Of a stretch of DNA of 64,000 nt, positions 16,735 through 26,124 are shown in pieces; positions within the stretch are counted from its first letter, which is position 1; each line of letters opens with the position of its first letter. Source of the DNA: JBDGYW01 sp964580055 (GTDB lineage Bacteria > Gemmatimonadota > Gemmatimonadetes > Gemmatimonadales > GWC2-71-9); NCBI GenBank assembly GCA_964580055.1, contig CAZOJI010000008.1, forward strand, positions 52,244 through 116,243, given 5' to 3'. The position numbers and the translations under genes were made by a program. The notes beneath the pieces are model-generated. The model was not told the DNA's origin, did no database searches, and saw nothing but the letters and a program-made list of their open reading frames with translations.

Positions 16735-16920
16735 ATAGTGACCGGCGATGCACTCGGCGCGTTGGGGATGCTAGCTTGCGTAGGGTCATACCGCAACCAG
16801 TAGATTGCTGTAGCCGTAGGTGCCTCGAGAGGTGCCGTGCGCTTGGTGTCTCTGAAGTCGGGCAGGCAGAGCATCCATGAACTCATAGGTTAAGACAAGA
16901 AACGGCGGAGTGCTCACATC

Positions 16921-18132
16921 ATGAAACGAAACTGTGTGCGTCTGGCGCTCATTGCTGCAGGTCTTGTTGGTGTCGCACTGTTGTTTTTCGAGGGCAGACT
17001 CGACGCCCAGGAGAGAGCGACTCCCAGAGAGCTTGGAGTCGTGATCGGGATTCTTGCCCCAGGCTCGCATAATGCGATTACCGACGTCGAAGGCGTGCTC
17101 GTGGGGCATAAGACAGTGACGAGCGGTGATTCGATCAATACCGGTGTCACTGCAATACTACCTCACTCGGGAAACATCTTTCAGCGGAAAGTGCCGGCGG
17201 CGGTGGTGATAGGGAATGCATTTGGAAAACTAGCGGGCTCGACTCAGGTGCAGGAACTCGGAGAACTGGAGTCTCCAGTGATATTGACCTGCACTCTCTG
17301 CGTTCCAAGGGCGGCTGACGCGGTTCTCACCTACCTGCTGAATCTTCCCGGCAACGAGAATGTACGATCGGCAAATCCCTTGGTTGGTGAGACGAACGAC
17401 GGGTTCCTGAGTCATATCCGGTTACGTCCCATTGGAGAGTCCGATGTTTTGGAAGCGATCTCGAACGCCCACGGCGCCGCCGTCGAGCAGGGAAGCGTAG
17501 GTGCGGGGCGAGGCACAAGAGCTTTCGGTTGGAAGGGTGGCATCGGCACGTCAAGCCGAAGGCTGCCGGAGAACCTGGGGGGATGGACGTTGGGTGTGCT
17601 TGTTCAGTCGAATTTCGGCGGGGTTTTATCGATAGCTGGCGCCCCGGTTGGCCGTGAGTTGCGGAGATATTACCTGAGGGGCCGCGTGGAGAATACAGGT
17701 GCGAGTGGGGATGGTTCGCGGGCAGGCACCCCGATTCGTTCAACAGCGGACTTGGCGGGACAAGATGTCGCCGACGGTTCCGTAATGATTGTAGTCGCCA
17801 CGGACGCTCCGCTCGGCAACCGCAATCTCACTCGCCTGTCGAAGCGTGCGCTTGCCGGACTCGCCCGCACTGGGAGCTCCATGACTAACGGTTCCGGCGA
17901 CTTCGTAGTCTCATTCAGCACGGTCCCCGTGTCTGAGCTCGCAGCGGCCGGCCCCCTGTCAAACGAAGCTATGAGTCCACTGTTTCAGGCCGCAATAGAA
18001 GCAACGGAAGAGGCGATCTACAACTCACTGTTCTTGGCCACCACGGTGACGGGCCATCGAGGTACGGCAGAGGCTTTGCCTCTGGATTCAACGATGGCAA
18101 TCCTGCGACGCTACGGAGTGATACCGCAATGA
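16921..18132 (+). CDS. Secreted P1 family peptidase (DmpA/BapA-like aminopeptidase), 403 aa
   Basis: Starts MKRNCVRLALIAAGLVG, a signal peptide or membrane anchor of about 30 residues. It has the P1 family landmarks: NAITDVEGVLVGHKTV, GVTAILPH, GNAFGKLAGSTQVQELG, AGRGTRAFGWKGGIGTSSR, TLGVLVQSNFGG, and the self-cleavage site DGSVMIVVATDAPL, where Gly286-Ser287 should be cut to free the N-terminal serine nucleophile. These enzymes remove N-terminal L- or D-residues or beta-amino acids from small peptides. Being exported, it likely trims peptides in the periplasm. Its stop overlaps the aminotransferase start by 4 bases. Confidence 0.88.
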   Translation: MKRNCVRLALIAAGLVGVALLFFEGRLDAQERATPRELGVVIGILAPGSHNAITDVEGVLVGHKTVTSGDSINTGVTAILPHSGNIFQRKVPAAVVIGNAFGKLAGSTQVQELGELESPVILTCTLCVPRAADAVLTYLLNLPGNENVRSANPLVGETNDGFLSHIRLRPIGESDVLEAISNAHGAAVEQGSVGAGRGTRAFGWKGGIGTSSRRLPENLGGWTLGVLVQSNFGGVLSIAGAPVGRELRRYYLRGRVENTGASGDGSRAGTPIRSTADLAGQDVADGSVMIVVATDAPLGNRNLTRLSKRALAGLARTGSSMTNGSGDFVVSFSTVPVSELAAAGPLSNEAMSPLFQAAIEATEEAIYNSLFLATTVTGHRGTAEALPLDSTMAILRRYGVIPQ

Positions 18133-19358
18133 CGGATAGACCTGCCGAATCGGGCACGACACTGTCGAAGAATGTCCGTGGGATGCCGCCTTCTCCACTG
18201 GAGTACATCCGTCTGCAGGCCCATAAGCACAGGTCTGCCGGAGAGGATGTAGTGGACCTGGCATTCGACGAACCGCGCATAGAAATGCCTCGCCCGGTTG
18301 CCGAGGCGGGTTCCAAGGTGTTACAGCAGAGTAGGGGCGGCTCGACGCCTGATGCGGGGCTTCTCGAGCTGCGAGCTTCGATAGCTCGACATCTCTCCCT
18401 GCTTTCAGCCGGAAGAGCGGTGAACGCGGACAACATCATAGTCTCTACCGGGGCTAGGCAATCGATCTTCGGAGCGTGCTTCTCACTGTTCGATTCGTCT
18501 GACGAGATTCTGCTGCCATCTCCCTCGTGGGAGCACGGTTTTCAAACGGTTGCACTTTCCCGAGCAAGGCCGGTGTCTGTTCCAGGTGAGGTGGAATGGA
18601 GTCTCAAGGTGGGTGTGGATCAACTGAATCGAGCTGCCACGCCCGACACCGCAGGAGTCGTCCTGTGCAATCCTGTAAATCCTACAGGTGCGGTTTATAC
18701 GAAGGCGGAATTGAGGGCGATTCTGGAATGGGCTTTGGAGCGAGGATGTTGGGTGATTTCGGACGAGGTCTGTCGTAGGATCCATTTCGGTTCCGGTCCT
18801 GCGCCGTCGGTGCTCGACCTCCCGGATGAGTTGTTGGGGCGTGTTGTGGTCGTTGGCGGGGCGAGTAAGACATACGCTTTGGGTGGGTGGAGGTTGGGGT
18901 TCTGTCTGGCCCCCCGAGCGGTGGTGAAGGCTATGGCTGAATTGCAGACACATATGACGGGTGGTACAGCCCGCCCGGCGCAGTGGGTCGGTGTGACGGC
19001 TTACTCGGATCAAAGAGTGGAGAGTGATCTGGCGAGGATGGTAGAAGAAACCCGTCGTCTTCGCGACCTAGTCGTGACCTACTTCCGTGAGCGCATGCAG
19101 GGAATCGAGTATGTCGAGCCGCTCGCAGGACTGCACCTGTTCTTCAGAGTTGACGGCTTTTTCAGCGATACGATCAGATCTGCAACGGATTACTGCGCTT
19201 TCTTGCTGGATCGATCGGGAGTCGTGCTTGCACCCGGTGGGGCTTTCGGCGATGATCGGTGGGTGCGGCTCACCTATGCCGGGCCCGAGAAGAACTTGAT
19301 GAAAGGTCTCGATCGAATCAACGAGCAAACGGCGGCGTTGGCTAGCGAGACCGGTTAG
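18129..19358 (+). CDS. Class I/II PLP-dependent aminotransferase, 409 aa
   Basis: Fold-type I aminotransferase of the aspartate-aminotransferase group. It has GGSTPDAGLLELRASIA for cofactor contact, NPVNPTGAVYT for the N-P-x-N-P-x-G motif, ISDEVCRRIHF with the PLP aspartate, and GGASKTYALGGWRLGF with PLP Lys247. The C-terminal arginine that holds the substrate carboxylate is within RWVRLTYAG. The substrate is not clear. Coupled to the P1 peptidase by ATGA, it may work on an amino acid freed by that enzyme, which is inference. The predicted protein has no signal peptide. Confidence 0.9.
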   Translation: MTDRPAESGTTLSKNVRGMPPSPLEYIRLQAHKHRSAGEDVVDLAFDEPRIEMPRPVAEAGSKVLQQSRGGSTPDAGLLELRASIARHLSLLSAGRAVNADNIIVSTGARQSIFGACFSLFDSSDEILLPSPSWEHGFQTVALSRARPVSVPGEVEWSLKVGVDQLNRAATPDTAGVVLCNPVNPTGAVYTKAELRAILEWALERGCWVISDEVCRRIHFGSGPAPSVLDLPDELLGRVVVVGGASKTYALGGWRLGFCLAPRAVVKAMAELQTHMTGGTARPAQWVGVTAYSDQRVESDLARMVEETRRLRDLVVTYFRERMQGIEYVEPLAGLHLFFRVDGFFSDTIRSATDYCAFLLDRSGVVLAPGGAFGDDRWVRLTYAGPEKNLMKGLDRINEQTAALASETG

Positions 19359-19390
19359 CTTCATGCGGCATTGTTCGTGCCCTGGAGAAC

Positions 19391-20284
19391 GTGGCAAGAA
19401 GACGTAACCCGAGCACAGGCTTGTTTGTGATTAGCGTGCGGATATCCATAGCTCTCGTGTGCTTCCTGTATTGGCCCGCAGTTTTGCTGAGCCAGGGGCA
19501 GCTAATTCTCAGGTATGATCCGGCAACGGACGTCACTACTCACATTGTGTTTCAGACTGTGGCCGATATTATCACCGGAGACGGTCGGGCGATCGAAACT
19601 GCCGATTTGGGCTCGATCCGATTGGTCGCACTGGAACGCGAGGAGGGAGGACCAGCATTACACCTGGCCTACGATTCAGTTCGCTCGAGGATCCGCACTC
19701 AGGCAGGTGATTGGCAGGAGTTCGACGTGCCGGGGGCAGACTCGGCATGGACACAGGCTACAGTGGACGATCGTTTGGCAGTAACTGGAATCACGAGAAA
19801 CTCGCCGTTGCCTTCGGTCACCGGATTGTTGGACATAGCGACCGGAATGCCGGGGTTGACGCTGCCGCATTCTCCAGTAGGAGTTGGCGGATCGTGGACG
19901 GTCGCTTCGGAGCTTTCCGAAAGGGTTGTGGCGGCGATCCCGCGGAGCCTGGTGGCATTGCCGTCTTTGGTTTTCTCTGTACAGGTCACTCTGGACAGCA
20001 TGGTACCAAGAAAGCGGGACACTCTGGCGTATCTGTCCGTTTCAGGACCGATCGAGCCTGCTTCCGCGTCAGACGCGCAGATTCTCAGGTCCGAGGGTGT
20101 GGCCGTGTCTTCGGAATTAGCCGGTCAATTGGTTTGGTCGAGCGGGTGGTCGGGGCTGGTATCCGGTGCGACGAGGGTTACTATGGAAATTTGGAGGACC
20201 CCGGTCCCTGACCCGCCGATGATAGACCGCCGCGATCCGGTCGTGCGGGTTCGGGTCACAACGCGTTTCCAGGTGCGGCCGTAG
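19391..20284 (+). CDS. Secreted or membrane-anchored hypothetical protein, 297 aa
   Basis: Start GTG 19391 behind CCTGGAGAAC. The first 35 residues contain RRR, a hydrophobic stretch (LFVISVRISIALVCFLYWP) and a plausible signal-peptidase region before QGQLILRYDPA. The rest looks beta-rich with alternating hydrophobic residues, and two segments (VGVGGSWTVASEL and MEIWRTPVP) resemble the style of DUF6263-like envelope proteins, without a firm match. It sits between the aminotransferase and sbcD, with only 4 bases before the latter. No function can be given. Confidence 0.65.
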   Translation: MARRRNPSTGLFVISVRISIALVCFLYWPAVLLSQGQLILRYDPATDVTTHIVFQTVADIITGDGRAIETADLGSIRLVALEREEGGPALHLAYDSVRSRIRTQAGDWQEFDVPGADSAWTQATVDDRLAVTGITRNSPLPSVTGLLDIATGMPGLTLPHSPVGVGGSWTVASELSERVVAAIPRSLVALPSLVFSVQVTLDSMVPRKRDTLAYLSVSGPIEPASASDAQILRSEGVAVSSELAGQLVWSSGWSGLVSGATRVTMEIWRTPVPDPPMIDRRDPVVRVRVTTRFQVRP

Positions 20285-20288
20285 AATT

Positions 20289-21476
20289 GTGAGGCTCGCG
20301 CACCTCGCGGACGTGCATCTCGGATGCCGGCAATACCATCGCCAGACGGCCGATGGAATCAACCAACGGGAAGCAGACATTGCACGTGTGTTCGAGCGCG
20401 CATTGAGCGATGTAATTGCCGCCGAACCGGATTTGGTAATTATCGCCGGCGATCTGTTCCATTCCGTTAGACCGACCAATACTTCGATCCTGCACGCATT
20501 CGAGCAGCTTAGTAGGCTGCGTGTGGGGCTGCCTCATGCACCGGTCATCATTGTCGCTGGCAACCACGACACACCGCGGTCAACCGAGACAGGCACGATA
20601 CTGAAGCTCTTCGAGGCGCTTGGTGGCGTTACGGTCGTGACCAGTGAGGTGCAGGAGTTTCCTTTCGAGCAGTTCGACTCGACCGTATGGTGCATTCCTC
20701 ACGCCGCCTTGGCGTCTAGCCCAGGGATAATACCGGAGCCGCAATCCGGTACAACTCATAACGTTCTCGTGATGCATGGTGAGATCGCAGGTGTGCTCAG
20801 TCGTGACGCCGCGCCGCTGGAATACGGTGGCGTGGTGGTCGAGCCACACGAACTCCATGCGGAGCGGTGGGACTACGTCGCTCTTGGCCACTATCATGTG
20901 GCTCGTTCAGTATTGCCCAACGTCTGGTACTCCGGATCGATTGACTACGTGAGCACGAATCCGTGGGGGGAACTCACTGAAGAGGAGGTGGAGGGGAGGA
21001 GGGGACGCAAAGGTTGGCTTCTGGTCGAATTGGGCGATATGCCGAGCGTGGAATTCAGGCCTGTGACACTGGAGCGCCGCGTCCTCGATCTACAGCCCAT
21101 CCAGGGCAAGGGAATGGGTGCCGCCGAGCTGGACAAGCTCATCGCCGACAGGATGGAATCGATTGAGGGCGGCTACGAGAATCAGATTGTGAGACAGGTT
21201 GTTCTCGACGTGTCGCGTCCGGTAGTTCACGACCTGGATCACCACCGAATCAGAGAGTTCAAATCGAAAGCGCTTCACTACAATCTCGATATTCGAAGAC
21301 CTGCGTCCTCCCGCGTGGTTGGCGTAGGTGACCCCGGAAGGCGCCAGACACTCTCGGACGTGTTGAAATCATATCTCGAGAAACGGTCATTGCCTTGCGA
21401 CATCGACCGTAACCAACTGGTAGAGTTGGGATTGAAATACATGGACGAAGTCGAACGGGATCTGCTGGAGGAATAG
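20289..21476 (+). CDS. sbcD: DNA repair exonuclease SbcD/Mre11-type, 395 aa
   Basis: Metallophosphoesterase nuclease of the SbcCD (Mre11-Rad50) complex, which opens hairpins and trims protein-blocked DNA ends. The five phosphoesterase motifs are in place: LAHLADVHLG, VIIAGDLFHS, IIVAGNHDTP, VLVMHGEI and ALGHYHV. The C-terminal capping region (about 270-395) is divergent. Start GTG 20289 is 4 bases after the previous stop. It is followed without a gap by sbcC (TAG then GTG), as usual for this pair. Confidence 0.94.
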   Translation: MRLAHLADVHLGCRQYHRQTADGINQREADIARVFERALSDVIAAEPDLVIIAGDLFHSVRPTNTSILHAFEQLSRLRVGLPHAPVIIVAGNHDTPRSTETGTILKLFEALGGVTVVTSEVQEFPFEQFDSTVWCIPHAALASSPGIIPEPQSGTTHNVLVMHGEIAGVLSRDAAPLEYGGVVVEPHELHAERWDYVALGHYHVARSVLPNVWYSGSIDYVSTNPWGELTEEEVEGRRGRKGWLLVELGDMPSVEFRPVTLERRVLDLQPIQGKGMGAAELDKLIADRMESIEGGYENQIVRQVVLDVSRPVVHDLDHHRIREFKSKALHYNLDIRRPASSRVVGVGDPGRRQTLSDVLKSYLEKRSLPCDIDRNQLVELGLKYMDEVERDLLEE

Positions 21477-23891
21477 GTGCAGCTCCATCGGATCAAGCTC
21501 GTGAACTTCCGTCAGCATGCAGACACGGAAATCGACCTCGGACCGGGCATCACCGCTATTGTCGGCCCGAATGGTTCCGGCAAGTCGACTCTGCTGGAGG
21601 CAATTGCGTGGGCATTCTACGGCAGCCCAGCGGCACGCGGCAGCAGGGACACGATTCGACGGCATCGGGCTCCCGAGCGGTCACAAGTACGCGTGGACGT
21701 GGATTTTGGGCTCGGGGCACACGAATTCCGCGTTTCTCGTGGTCTTTACAAGGCCGAGTTGTATCAAGATCGCGATGATCGCGCGATCGCAGAGAGCCAT
21801 CAGGAAGTCAGCGGGCGTATGGCGAGAATCCTGGGGCTCACGCGGGAAGAGTTCTTCAACACCTTCTTCACCGGACAAAAGGAACTTGCCGTTATGGCTG
21901 TGATGGGGTCCACAGAACGGGCCAAGTTCCTTTCGAGAATCCTGGGTTACGACAGGCTGAAACTGGGGCAGGACAAGCTTCGGGAGGTTCGGACTCGCCG
22001 GCGGGGTGAGCTTGCGGGCCTCGAGCAAGGACTTGCGAATGAGGAAGACCTGCTTCGCGAGCGGGACCAGGCCCGCGAGCACCTGGCAAAGGCCGAGAGG
22101 CGGGTTGATGAGGTTGCGCAAACCCGTGCTACGGCCCTCGATGTAGTCGAGGAGACGGGGCCTGCCTGGAAAAAGATGGTTGAACTGCGGGAGTCGGTCG
22201 TATCGTTGAACAGCGAATTGCGTGTGGCGGAAAGGGATGTATACGAGGCGCGGCGGGAATTCGAGCGACTCGACAGAGAACTAGCTGAGGCGCTGGATGC
22301 CAGATCTCACCTCGATGCTGTTGCTCCCGACCTGGCCAAGGTCGAGCCGTTGAACGAGGAGTTGGAGCAGCTCGAACGGCAAGCTCGAGCGGCGGGTCGA
22401 CGTCGGGCAATGGCGGGTCAGGCAAGCGAGATCGAAGAACAACTGGAACGGCTCGGGAGACGACTGGAAGAGCTGGGGGATGTGTCGCGCGCCGCCGAGG
22501 AGGCGCGCGAGGGGCTGGGGCGAGCCCGTGAGACATACAGGGAAGCAGAGCGAAACGAGGAACGGGAACGAACCGATTGGATCCGGGACAAGCAGGACGC
22601 GGAGACGAAGCGACAATCTCTTCGCGATCAGTATCGTGACCTCCACAAACACCGTCAAGGCGTTGTTGCTGCCGGACCAGAGGGCATCTGTCCAACCTGC
22701 AAGCGGCCGCTGGGTGATCATTACGATTCGGCTCTAGCGGCGCTGGATCGGCAACTCGAGGAAATCGAGATCGACGGGAAGTACTTTGCGAGTCGTGTCG
22801 AGCAATTGACCGAGGAGCCCGAGGCGGTACGCAAGGCCAAATGCGATACCTCGGAGGCCGCTGAAATGGTTGAGTCTGCATTGCAGCAGGTCGCGCGCTG
22901 CGAAGACCGTCTGAAGGAGCGCAATCAAGCGGTTTCTGAGATCGAACGACTGGACGATCGGTTGAGACAAGTGAATGAGGAGTTGAAGGCGTTACCGGAT
23001 TCTTACGACGACGAACGCCTCGACGAAGTGCGTTCAGCACTGCGTGTGCTCGAGCCGATCAAAGCGCGCGGTATCGAACTCCAGGTCAAGGCGGCCAAGG
23101 CGGAAGCGCTGGTCGCCGAGGCCGAGTCTGCTGAGAAAGCCCTCTCGGAACGTGAGGCGCGATTCGGTCGCTTGAAGAAATCCATGGAGGATCTGGGGTT
23201 CAGCGAGGAAGTCTTCGCGAAGGTGCGAAAGGACTTCGAGATGGCCGAGGCTGCTGTGCGCGAAGCGGAGTTGGAATTGGCGTCGGCCGAAGCCGACCGG
23301 CGTGCGTCCACGAAGGCACTAGAGACAGCAGAGCAACGTATACGGGAACGGCGAGAACGTGCGACGAGCGCGCGTGCCATTCGCCGGCAGATCCGCCTGC
23401 ACGATGAGCTGGATCGGGGGCTGCAGGAGTTGCGTGCGGAGTTGAATGCGTCGATGCGTCCCGAGATAGCCGATCGTGCCTCGGATTTTCTGGTAGAGTT
23501 GACTGACGGGCGTTACGGACAGTTGGAACTCGACGAGCAATATCGCAGTGTGATCGTCGAGGATGGCATAGCAAAGCCCGTCATTTCAGGGGGAGAGGAG
23601 GACCTGGTCAATCTGGTCCTGCGACTCGCGATTGGGCAGATGGTGGCTGAGCGAGCTGGTCAGCCGCTATCGTTGCTGGTGCTCGATGAGATATTCGGCA
23701 GCCTGGACGAGGGTCGACGCAACCTAGTCGTAGACCTGCTGCACAAATTGGGAGGTCGCTTTCCTCAGGTGGTGCTGATAACCCACATAGAAACTGTCGT
23801 AGATAACGTTGATCGTGTCTTGAGGGTCGAATACGATCAAAGTCGCGGCGCGGCCAACGTATTCGAAGGTGGAGGGCGGCTGAGTCAATGA
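21477..23891 (+). CDS. sbcC: DNA repair ATPase SbcC/Rad50-type, 804 aa
   Basis: ABC/SMC-like ATPase partner of SbcD. The N-terminal Walker A IVGPNGSGKSTLLEA follows LHRIKLVNFRQH. Two long charged coiled-coil arms (about 180-390 and 440-650) flank the zinc hook ICPTCKRPLG, with Cys405 and Cys408 that dimerise two molecules through zinc. The C-terminal lobe has ISGGEEDLVNLVLRLAIG (signature), LLVLDEIFGSLDEGR (Walker B and D-loop) and a last VVLITHIETV. At 804 aa it is shorter than the 1000-plus residues of E. coli SbcC, mostly in the arms. Start GTG directly follows the sbcD stop; its own end overlaps the next gene by 4 bases. Confidence 0.93.
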   Translation: MQLHRIKLVNFRQHADTEIDLGPGITAIVGPNGSGKSTLLEAIAWAFYGSPAARGSRDTIRRHRAPERSQVRVDVDFGLGAHEFRVSRGLYKAELYQDRDDRAIAESHQEVSGRMARILGLTREEFFNTFFTGQKELAVMAVMGSTERAKFLSRILGYDRLKLGQDKLREVRTRRRGELAGLEQGLANEEDLLRERDQAREHLAKAERRVDEVAQTRATALDVVEETGPAWKKMVELRESVVSLNSELRVAERDVYEARREFERLDRELAEALDARSHLDAVAPDLAKVEPLNEELEQLERQARAAGRRRAMAGQASEIEEQLERLGRRLEELGDVSRAAEEAREGLGRARETYREAERNEERERTDWIRDKQDAETKRQSLRDQYRDLHKHRQGVVAAGPEGICPTCKRPLGDHYDSALAALDRQLEEIEIDGKYFASRVEQLTEEPEAVRKAKCDTSEAAEMVESALQQVARCEDRLKERNQAVSEIERLDDRLRQVNEELKALPDSYDDERLDEVRSALRVLEPIKARGIELQVKAAKAEALVAEAESAEKALSEREARFGRLKKSMEDLGFSEEVFAKVRKDFEMAEAAVREAELELASAEADRRASTKALETAEQRIRERRERATSARAIRRQIRLHDELDRGLQELRAELNASMRPEIADRASDFLVELTDGRYGQLELDEQYRSVIVEDGIAKPVISGGEEDLVNLVLRLAIGQMVAERAGQPLSLLVLDEIFGSLDEGRRNLVVDLLHKLGGRFPQVVLITHIETVVDNVDRVLRVEYDQSRGAANVFEGGGRLSQ

Positions 23892-24859
23892 GATTGGGCG
23901 GAACGAGTAATCTGCGAGGACCGAGGCCTCCGGGTGAAGGCGATCTGGATGCACTCAACGAGTTGTTTTCAGAAGCATTTACGGATCGTTATAGGAGAGA
24001 CGGCCTCACGGGCGTTCGAGTTCCGAGGTTGAATTGCGACATCTGGAAATACGCGATTCGAGACGCTGGTCCTGGCGCGATGCTGTGGTTTGACGAGAGA
24101 AACGAACTCGTAGCGTTCAACGTTGCGCATCATTCAGGAGTCGAGGGCTGGATGGGGCCACTAGCTGTCAGGCCAGACCGTCAGTCCGGGGGAGTTGGCA
24201 AGGCGATCGTGGGAGCTGCGGTGCACTGGCTGAGATCAGAGGGTGTCAGCACCATTGGCTTAGAGACTATGCCTCGAACAGTCGAGAATATCGGCTTCTA
24301 TGCGAAGATGGGGTTCGTGCCTGGGTATCTAACGGTAACAATGACCGCCGGTGCGACCCGCAGGGAACCAGCACTGCCGTCGATCTGCATCGGTGACCTC
24401 GTTGAATCAGATCAAGAAGCCGTCATGAGAAGGTGCAGGGAACGACTGAACGAGTCTGCGCCTGCCTACGACTTCACTAGAGAGATCGTCATAACGCACG
24501 ATCTCGGCATAGGAGACGCGGTATTCGTCGAGAGATCGGGACAGATTCGTGGTTTCGCACTATGGCACTCGGCCCCGCTAACAGGTGAAGGACCGAGTGA
24601 CGAACTGAGATTACTCAAAGTGTTCGCGGATTCGGTGGAGACCTTCGAGAGTCTCGTGACCGCCGCAGAACAGTGTGCGGTAGATCTGGGCATTGCACGG
24701 GTTGCCGTTCGCTGTCAAACTGCATATCCGGATGCTTTTCGCGCTCTTGTCAAACTGAGGTATTCGGTGCGTTGGACCGACCTTCGCATGACTCTGTTCG
24801 GGTTTCCGGAAGCCAGACTCAAGCTTGGGGAGATCCTCTTCTCCAATTGGGAGATATGA
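23888..24859 (+). CDS. GNAT-family N-acetyltransferase, tandem-domain, 323 aa
   Basis: The first GNAT domain (about 15-155) has the acetyl-CoA loop LAVRPDRQSGGVGKAIV (the R-x-x-G-x-G/A pattern, here QSGGVG), followed by LETMPRTVENIGFYAKMGF, the usual beta5-alpha4 ending. A second, more worn domain (about 165-310) has the same strand order but no clear pyrophosphate loop. The substrate is unknown: it could be a small molecule, a protein N-terminus or a tRNA-bound residue. It overlaps sbcC by 4 bases (ATGA) and ends the plus-strand run. Confidence 0.8.
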   Translation: MRLGGTSNLRGPRPPGEGDLDALNELFSEAFTDRYRRDGLTGVRVPRLNCDIWKYAIRDAGPGAMLWFDERNELVAFNVAHHSGVEGWMGPLAVRPDRQSGGVGKAIVGAAVHWLRSEGVSTIGLETMPRTVENIGFYAKMGFVPGYLTVTMTAGATRREPALPSICIGDLVESDQEAVMRRCRERLNESAPAYDFTREIVITHDLGIGDAVFVERSGQIRGFALWHSAPLTGEGPSDELRLLKVFADSVETFESLVTAAEQCAVDLGIARVAVRCQTAYPDAFRALVKLRYSVRWTDLRMTLFGFPEARLKLGEILFSNWEI

Positions 24860-25012
24860 CTACCTTCTACCGCCGTCGACTATCGCCTTGACTATCAATA
24901 GAACTCCCAATATCAGTGGGATGTGCACCAACCCGCTGGGGAGGGCCAGTACGAAGGTCATTAGGACCCAAATGAACAGGGACAGGATCGCGGCCAGCCC
25001 GGCAAGGTTCAT
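24860..25012 (-). CDS. Small membrane protein, 50 aa
   Basis: MNLAGLAAILSLFIWVLM is followed by a second hydrophobic stretch GLVHIPLILGVLLIVKAIV and a basic end (DGGRR), so two membrane helices with little else. The ATG at 25012 gives this compact product. The frame stays open to 25159 with a less convincing 49-residue extension, so a longer form is possible. It meets the GNAT gene tail to tail with no gap. Small two-helix proteins of this style are common and uncharacterised. Confidence 0.5.
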   Translation of the reverse strand: MNLAGLAAILSLFIWVLMTFVLALPSGLVHIPLILGVLLIVKAIVDGGRR

Positions 25013-25246
25013 TTCCGTTCTCTCGATTCTGTGAGTTCCTTGACGGTTGTTCAGACCGTCGACTAGATTAGCAATATAAATGCGGGGCGAAGAGCCGTTT
25101 ATTGAGCCAACAAGCTCGATAACGTGACCGCTTGCTGCGGTGAATGTCATGCCCAACATTGGGGACGACAGAAGCGGTGGCTAGGTCACGGGTCCTACAG
25201 AATCGGGCTTCAATAATACTCTTTGCTCCGTCCTTTTTTTTGCCAA

Positions 25247-25265
25247 GCGCGCCCGAAGGGCGCGC
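25247..25265. terminator. GC-rich hairpin (possible terminator) before folE
   Basis: GCGCGCCC at 25247-25254 pairs with GGGCGCGC at 25258-25265 around a GAA loop, an 8-base perfect stem. On the plus strand it is followed by ATTTTCG, a weak T-run; an 8-T run lies just before it (TCCTTTTTTTTGCC). It lies in a 361-base region (25013-25373) with no other gene that I can support. It may end readthrough from the sbc run before folE begins. Confidence 0.45.
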
Positions 25266-25293
25266 ATTTTCGTTGTAGGGCAAAAAGGGTGTC

Positions 25294-25322
25294 TTGACTG
25301 GCGGCTTCAGTGGCAATACGCT
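25294..25322 (+). promoter_or_regulatory. Possible sigma70-type promoter for folE
   Basis: TTGACT (25294-25299), a 17-base spacer and TACGCT (25317-25322) lie about 50 bases before the folE ATG. The -35 box is good; the -10 box is weak. Confidence 0.35.
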
Positions 25323-25373
25323 TTCAAATTCGGTTTTTCCGGCTTGCATTTGGTCGATTGCCGAGCTTAGTCC

Positions 25374-26039
25374 ATGAACGGAGATAGAGTAGTGACGCAT
25401 TCAAGCCCTGTGGTCCATGGCGCGCGCAGTGTGTTGGATGAAAACCATATTGGCGCAATCGAGGGCGGGGACGAAGAACTGTCTGTCCGGGAGTACGTGC
25501 GAAAACTCTTGTTGCACATCGGCGAAGACCCTGACAGAGAGGGTTTGGCCAAGACGCCTGAGAGGGTGGAACTCGCCATTGAACGGTTGTGTCGCGGGTA
25601 CCGAACCAGCGTGGACGAAGTTGTCAACGGTGCGGTATTCGAGGAAGCGCATGACAGCATGATTCTGGTGCGCGATATCGAGGTGTATTCACTCTGCGAG
25701 CACCATCTGATGCCATTCTTCGGAAAGGCACACGTTGCCTACATCCCCAAAGGGAAGATCATTGGCCTGTCCAAGATTCCGCGAGTTGTCGACGTTTTTG
25801 CGCAACGCCTCCAGATACAGGAACGACTCACTGACGAGATTGCCGATGCCTTGATGCGGGTGGTTGAACCGTTGGGGGTCGGCGTCGTTATGGAGGCTTT
25901 CCATCTGTGCATGATGATGCGTGGCGTCGAGAAGCAGCACTCAAAGACGGTTACCAGCTCGTTGCGGGGATGTTTCCTCGCGCAAAAGACCAGGGACGAG
26001 TTTCTAAGACTCGTTCATGGAGGTAGTCTCCTGGATTGA
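25374..26039 (+). CDS. folE: GTP cyclohydrolase I, 221 aa
   Basis: Converts GTP to 7,8-dihydroneopterin triphosphate, the first step to folate, biopterin and deazapurines. The family core is clear: ELSVREYVRKLLLHIGEDPDREGLAKTPERV, the zinc site made by Cys and two His in YSLCEHHLMPFFGKAHVAYIP plus the later Cys in FHLCMMMRGVEKQ, and IIGLSKIPRVVDVFAQRLQ. The tail SSLRGCF is also typical. Length fits (about 185-225 aa). It is probably transcribed from its own promoter, with the zinc-ribbon gene 85 bases downstream. Confidence 0.96.
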   Translation: MNGDRVVTHSSPVVHGARSVLDENHIGAIEGGDEELSVREYVRKLLLHIGEDPDREGLAKTPERVELAIERLCRGYRTSVDEVVNGAVFEEAHDSMILVRDIEVYSLCEHHLMPFFGKAHVAYIPKGKIIGLSKIPRVVDVFAQRLQIQERLTDEIADALMRVVEPLGVGVVMEAFHLCMMMRGVEKQHSKTVTSSLRGCFLAQKTRDEFLRLVHGGSLLD

Positions 26040-26124
26040 GTTTTGTGGTGATTTGCCAGGATATCCCTAACCGGAACCTCGTTGTTGACATGGACCGCAC
26101 GAACGAATGTCCGGGTGAGGCGCT

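Noticed and set aside
22129..23040. 303-codon open frame on the minus strand inside sbcC
   Set aside because: It is a shadow of the GC-rich coiled-coil coding of sbcC; the product is Pro/Arg-rich with no family likeness, and the sbcC frame has all its motifs.
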